Positions 59,313 through 64,000 of a DNA stretch of 64,000 bases are shown piece after piece. This DNA comes from Phallusia mammillata. Taxonomy: Eukaryota; Chordata; Ascidiacea; Phlebobranchia; Ascidiidae. The stretch is from positions 62,001 to 126,000 of the forward strand of contig QLIY01000230.1 of assembly GCA_003260075.1 (NCBI GenBank), read 5' to 3'. The notes beneath the pieces are model-generated. The model was not told the origin of the DNA, ran no database searches, and worked only from the letters and a program-made list of their open reading frames with translations. The stretch's first letter is position 1. Each line of letters starts with the position of its first letter. Made by a program: the position numbers and the translations under genes.

Positions 59313-60006
59313 TTATTTCAAATTCTTCTGACTTTCACCAAGGAATTCCTTTCTCGAAAGATCTTTTTCTTTAATTTCATACAAATGTCTTGGAGTAAAT
59401 TCATAGTCTTTTGCACTTTGACTTAGTTCATGTAAAGTATCTTCATCCAATGGTTTTGCATCATAAAGATATCTAAAAAATATGCTCACATTATTTCAAA
59501 AAATATGACCCATTCTTGTAAACAAGATGCAAAGATTTGGTCCATATCGCTTCAACAAAATAGTAAACATATCAACGTGACACAGTGTTCCTACAATATA
59601 ATGAAAAAAATAATAATAAATATCATACTCGTCTCTGTGAACACGCAAACCAGTAATGGGGTCAACAACTGCACCAACAGGAAAAACAATTTCCTTAATT
59701 GTGTGAGTTTCAAACTTGAATTCAGGATCATTAAACTTTTTCAAAAGCACAAGATCTCCAGGTCTAGATTTCCCACTCTGATCATGGACATCAAGGGTGT
59801 GGGTTTCACGAATATACTGAAAATGGAAAAAAAGTTACAGCTGGTTTTAACAATATAAACTGCAGTGCTATACAAATCCAACGTACCACCAACAGTATTT
59901 CATTTAATCTGTTCAGCGCAACTTGAACGCGAGCACGGTTGGGTAAAGGTTTGTAAACAACTTTCCCAAATGCCAGAGCCAAATTTATAAACTTTGATTT
60001 GTCCAT
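59313..60006 (-). CDS. MRPS17: Mitochondrial small ribosomal subunit protein uS17m
   Basis: This is an rRNA-binding OB-fold protein of the mitochondrial small ribosomal subunit. Exons in transcript order: 59887-60006, 59629-59816, 59313-59472. They total 468 nt (155 aa); human MRPS17 is 130 aa. The N-terminus (FGKVVYKPLPNRARVQVALN) matches the S17 start fold (GKVxG..K..KVRV). The core has PGDLVLLKKFNDPEFKFETH and the family block EIVFPVGAVVDPITG, which is close to EIVFKVGKVIDPVTG of mammals. The C-terminal extension is Lys/Glu-rich. Splice phases agree. The gene is head to head with ZNHIT3 (537 bp between starts). Confidence 0.9.
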
Positions 60007-60542
60007 ACCACCCTCTACTTCTACACAAAAACACTAGATTGCACAGATTATAACTGAAAGCATGAACGATTTGTTGACAGTGTTTCCGTAAACTTACGCA
60101 GATCGTCTCCAATATTTACAAAACAAAGAATTTGAATATTTTTCTCTCTTCAAATTTAATTTTATTTAGTACTAGTAAAGGGCTGGTTTAAAATCATGTG
60201 TGACTTGGTAAGTTTTATTTTATTTTAAATAATATTTCACATGCTTAAAAATATACTTTGCTTAAAATTCGCATGAGTGCAAGGGATACTGCAGGAACGC
60301 ACGTTTTTGTTTTGATTTGTTTTCGACGTATAGAAGGTGGAGTTAGATTTGTGTGTAGTGTATACAGTATGACTACTGTTTGTTTGCTGTCTTTAACTGG
60401 TCTGACTATTACTGTTAAATGTTGCACTCGGGAATAATATTGGGTTACAGGGTATAACTTTATTTTAAAGCAACAATGTATGTATATTTTAAACTTGTAC
60501 GCATTGTTTAGATCAATAAGGATAAAAACTTTTAATTAGATC
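60007..60542. promoter_or_regulatory. Divergent promoter region, MRPS17 and ZNHIT3
   Basis: The 536 bp between the two start codons hold both leaders. No TATA-like box is clearly placed. A shared bidirectional promoter is inferred from gene orientation and spacing. Confidence 0.45.
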
Positions 60543-60962
60543 ATGAAAACCCAAGATCTGTGTCATATCTGCAAGGCTGTTGTTCACAAATACAAATGTC
60601 CTACGTGTCTGTCCCTGTATTGCTCTGTTGCCTGCTTTAAAGACCATCAAACTGAATGTACAAAAAAACCTACTGAAACAGAAGAGAAAGTTCTACCTCA
60701 ACCTGAAAGTCCTGATTTGGAAGAAGATAATTTGCTGACTGTAGAGAAATTGGAAAATTTGCGAACTTCTAAAAATCTTGTTCAGATCTTAAAAAATCCA
60801 CATCTAAGAACATTGATCAAAGCTCTTGACGAAGATGAAAATAAACGAACCATGCTTGACAGTCTAATGCATGAACCCATATTTTTGGAATTTGCTGACA
60901 CTTGTTTATCACTAGTGCACCCTGCAAATAAGGTGGATATCGGCCCAAGTGAAATTTCATGA
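60543..60962 (+). CDS. ZNHIT3: Zinc finger HIT domain protein 3
   Basis: ZNHIT3 is a nuclear assembly factor for box C/D snoRNPs (with NUFIP1). The gene is one exon of 139 codons; the human protein is about 155 aa. The N-terminal zf-HIT finger has the expected Cys/His order: CHIC, YKCPTCLSLYCSVACFKDH and EC. The C-terminal half, with LRTLIKALDEDENKRTMLDS and MHEPIFLEFADTCL, matches the NUFIP-binding helical region of the family. The ATG at 60543 fits the family start. The 3' region carries AATAAA at 61423-61428 and a block duplicated around a C-run. Confidence 0.94.
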   Translation: MKTQDLCHICKAVVHKYKCPTCLSLYCSVACFKDHQTECTKKPTETEEKVLPQPESPDLEEDNLLTVEKLENLRTSKNLVQILKNPHLRTLIKALDEDENKRTMLDSLMHEPIFLEFADTCLSLVHPANKVDIGPSEIS

Positions 60963-62583
60963 TATATTGAGCATTTTTTGGCGTTGATGTTTTGCATACC
61001 ATTTTTTTTGGGGTTGCACTCGAAAAAGTTTGCCCCAAAGGCATTAGGTTGTGATGCCTTGGCCCCTATCACTTTTGTAAGCAAATTTTTGGGCCACATT
61101 GGTCCTGCATGCCAGAGATCTCGTCGGGAACTGCCATGTTCTGCAGACTGGGATCTTAAAAACACAACTAATGACAAGTTGATTACAGTATCTTTTACAT
61201 GTCACAATTTTTCCTCCACATATACAACCCAAACTTTTTTATGAAACTACAAGAATGATTCTTTTTGGCCCTATTATTATAGACACGGGGTAAATACTGC
61301 TGAACAGTAGCATTTTACTATTGCCTAAAATTACAGTGCACATGTGGAACTGTTGGCTGGCCTGAGCCCAAAGTTTTTCAAAAAATCTGGAACTAGCACA
61401 GCATTTTGGTTTACTGAAGTGAAATAAATATGAAACAAGTTTGCCCCTGTGTGAAGTTAAATCCAAATCAGATTATATTGGATGGCTTGATCCAATTTTT
61501 AGATCTGTGCTCATGGTTTGCTGTACTACACACATCAAACTGTTCATTTAGACGCACATGTTAATGTATAGATAGTGTATTTAGGAGCATATACAAATAT
61601 ATTTAACAACTGAACACTTGGCAAGTCTATCCAGTATCTCTCAGGGATGTGCCTTTCAATCGCCTTTTGTCTTTTTGTGAGTTAAATTACAATAAAATGA
61701 TTAATTGGTGTGAATTGGCCCCCCCCCCATAGATAGTGTATTTAGGAGCATATACAAATATATTTAATAACTGAACACTTGGCAAGTCTATCCAGTATCT
61801 CTTAGGGATGTGCCTTTCATCGCCTTTTGTCTTTTTGTGAGTTGTCAACTAAATTACAATAAAATGATTAATTGGTGTGAATTGCATTTGACCTTAGCTT
61901 AATGAAAAGAACATCCCTGTAAATGAGCATTGTGGTTTGAGGAGATGTATAGATAGGAAATAAACTATGTGTAATGAGTAAATAAGACTACAACAACATG
62001 CATATGACATAACACCACTTTGTGTAATAAGCATAGGTAGTTGACGAAATGGGAAGACATTTGTCTGGCAAGATATCCAGGAAGACTGGGTTGTGTAGGG
62101 ATAACAAACAAGTTGTGGGTGATATGGAACTATTAGCTGTAAAACACACAAATGTACAGTAGAAAAGGCACCCATCACTAAATGGTATGTTGTATACAAG
62201 AATATTTTGCACAGTGTGGTAATTTTCAACGCTACATATGTTGAAAGAAAATTACTGCTGTAATACAAGACTGCAAAGATGAATTAGCCTAGAGATGTGG
62301 AAAGCGGCAATATATATAATGCAAAATCCATCTTCATTTAAAAGCAATTGTGTAACAGTAAATGTAATTTTGATCATAACCATGTAAAAAGCCTCTGAAA
62401 AACACAAGGAATGTTAGTAACTCTGGCTTAATGATAAGTGCAGAGACAAGAAAATAAAGGACAGTTCCCTACAAGCTAAAACAAAACAAAATGCTGTTGT
62501 GAATTCTAAACAGTCACTGTAAAAGTCATATAACACAAGCTTTCAGTCACCAAGCTAAAATATAGCAAATTTTGCAGTCTGCA
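60963..62583. other. Convergent 3' regions of ZNHIT3 and SH3BP5
   Basis: This is AT-rich DNA with no further gene. A block of about 170 nt (from roughly 61565 to 61718) recurs from 61729 after ten C at 61719-61728. AATAAA is at 61423-61428 on the plus strand, and again inside the duplicated block. The part nearest 62583 is the SH3BP5 3' UTR. Confidence 0.55.
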
Positions 62584-63544
62584 TTAAAAATCTTGAATGT
62601 AACCATTGTCGTCTTCACTGTCATAATTGCTTCCTGAGTCTGAATGGATCTCACTTAAATACAGTAAATCATATGGGCTGTAGTGCAGTTTGGTTTTTCT
62701 TGAAGTCCCCAAATCACCTGACATTTCATCACTATTTGCCTTTGAGTTTCCATCTGGTATCGACTCTTTTTCCAGAAACTCCAAAGCTGGCTTGGGAAGT
62801 GTTTCTCCAGCAGCACTGGGTAGCCCCAATGGATTTTCAGCACCAACGCCCATTCCTCTTTCTGAGAGAGATTTAATTGCTTTTGATGGTTTTGTTTCAC
62901 TGCCAGACTTTCGCAGTCTTGTGAGAAAGTGGCTGTAATTTTGTCTAGCTTCCAGGAGTCGCAATTCCAATATATTCAACTTCTTGGTAACAGCCTGCAA
63001 CAAATGAATGGGTGTAAAATAGTTTCATAAAAAAATAATAATCCATTATTGTGATAAGAGTTGCTCTACTTTGTTTAGGACATTTAATGTTAAAGCCTGC
63101 AACTTTGTCAGATAGCATCAAAACTGACAGAAGTTTGATAGTGAAACTAACACCCCAATAGATGTAAAAAGTGAAATGCTTTATTGTTCAAACAGTTCAG
63201 CAAATGCTCATGTCATCATCAGTGATATGAAGGGATACATCACCTGTTCTTAGTCCATCAAAGATTGATGTAAAAAGTGTGAATTTGTTGCCCAAAAATG
63301 ATAGACAAAAAAGGGCGAGCACAACAATTTCAATCAATTTAAAGAAGTTTGTTTTTAAAACGAGTCGTACCTCAAGTTTAGCCTGAAACTCCTTTTGTAT
63401 TTCGAAGTAAGGTTTTGATTTGATAACACTTCTCTGTAGCTTTGTCTGTAAGTCTGTTTTCTTATCCTCGGCAGACTGAAAAGCTTTGGCAGCTTTCATG
63501 TGTTCTTGGTGAACCCTGTTCTTCTCTTTAGAAGCATCATTCAC
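62584..63544 (-). CDS. SH3BP5: SH3 domain-binding protein 5 (Rab11 GEF), last two exons
   Basis: SH3BP5 (REI-1 in worms) is a coiled-coil guanine nucleotide exchange factor for Rab11. Two exons are in the window: 63371-63544 and 62584-62994 (stop TAA at 62584-62586). The first encodes coiled coil with SVIKSKPYFEIQKEFQAKLE, the most conserved family block. The second continues the helix (LRLLEARQNYSHFLTRLRK), then a Ser-rich tail with ERGMGVGAENPLG, ending in an acidic EDDNGYIQDF. The upstream exons are right of the window. SH3BP5 and SH3BP5L cannot be told apart here. Confidence 0.88.
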
Positions 63545-64000
63545 CTACAAACACAAAGTTGTTTTGTTTTACTTAAATTTAGCTTTCACATGCATTCATA
63601 CGGAAAAATTTTGGTACGGTAAAGCATTATTACACTAGAAAGGTGGCTTTCTGATATACTTCCATTTTATATATATATTCTATACGATTTACCAAATTTA
63701 CTATACACATCATTTGATCTACACATATGATTGTTTTTGCAAGCAAAAACTAATGGGTCCCCACACGCGCGTTTGTGCGGATTTATGGTAAACAAATGTC
63801 CTGGTTATTTTTAGATTCTTAAGAAAAAACTTAACCAACTTTGACAATAGCCCAACTTTAAAAGTTTTGTCCGTATTCTTTTTGCATCATTATTGTCATA
63901 TAATTACAAAAAACAGTAAATAAGAACAGGAAAAATACTTTCAATTTATTCTCATGCTTTGACCTTGATATTGTCGTTCAAGGTCAGTTTTTAAACACAA
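63545..64000 (-). other. SH3BP5 intron, nothing notable
   Basis: AT-rich sequence upstream of the acceptor at 63545. No exon or repeat recognised. Confidence 0.5.

Noticed and set aside
1..64000. CRISPR arrays, bacterial operons, phage or viral genes
   Set aside because: No regular spacer-repeat array, ribosome-binding pattern or viral protein was seen. All genes have animal families and introns or clear animal orthologues.

Overview
The window is eukaryotic. It is AT-rich, with dense protein genes, short introns (mostly 50-900 bp) with canonical GT-AG borders, and many MITE remnants. The proteins are animal-type and closest in layout to chordates: TRPM channel, SNAPC3, CENPJ/CPAP, YTHDC2, a TRIM-NHL protein, a Sec14-spectrin-DH-PH RhoGEF, MRPS17, ZNHIT3 and SH3BP5. 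With the compact genes and the high divergence between allelic copies, the best guess is a tunicate such as Ciona. This is inference; no database was searched.

Layout: (1) + strand, <677-10315, 3' part of a TRPM channel gene. (2) - strand, 11203-14210, SNAPC3 in 8 exons, convergent with TRPM. (3) + strand, 15148-18174, CENPJ with no introns in its coding region, divergent from SNAPC3. (4) + strand, 19075-42538, a YTHDC2-like DExH helicase (R3H, RecA1, ankyrin insert, RecA2, HA2/OB, degenerate YTH). (5) - strand, 21861-27450, a complete TRIM-NHL gene inside one YTHDC2 intron. (6) - strand, 43865 to about 55529, a RhoGEF gene convergent with YTHDC2, with possible 5' exons near 57.8 kb. (7) - strand, 59313-60006, MRPS17. 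(8) + strand, 60543-60962, ZNHIT3, divergent from MRPS17. (9) - strand, 62584-63544, the 3' end of SH3BP5, running off the window.

Assembly structure dominates the non-gene signal. About 36 runs of 10-12 C (G in the first 5 kb) are scattered through the window. Most join a sequence to a slightly diverged second copy of itself. Six longer runs (28-94 nt) look like sized gaps. The simplest reading is that gaps were written as C or G and that two haplotypes were placed in series. These joins duplicate exons and break the frame of CENPJ and other genes. Removing one copy per join restores long frames, for example about 911 codons for CENPJ.

The main biological points are the antisense nested TRIM-NHL gene, a YTH domain that seems to lack at least one m6A-cage tryptophan, two GC-AG introns, a 27-bp microexon in the RhoGEF, and several intact MITEs with visible target-site duplications. 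The genes span ion transport, snRNA transcription, centriole assembly, RNA regulation, Rho and Rab signalling and mitochondrial translation. I see no shared pathway beyond paired promoters.
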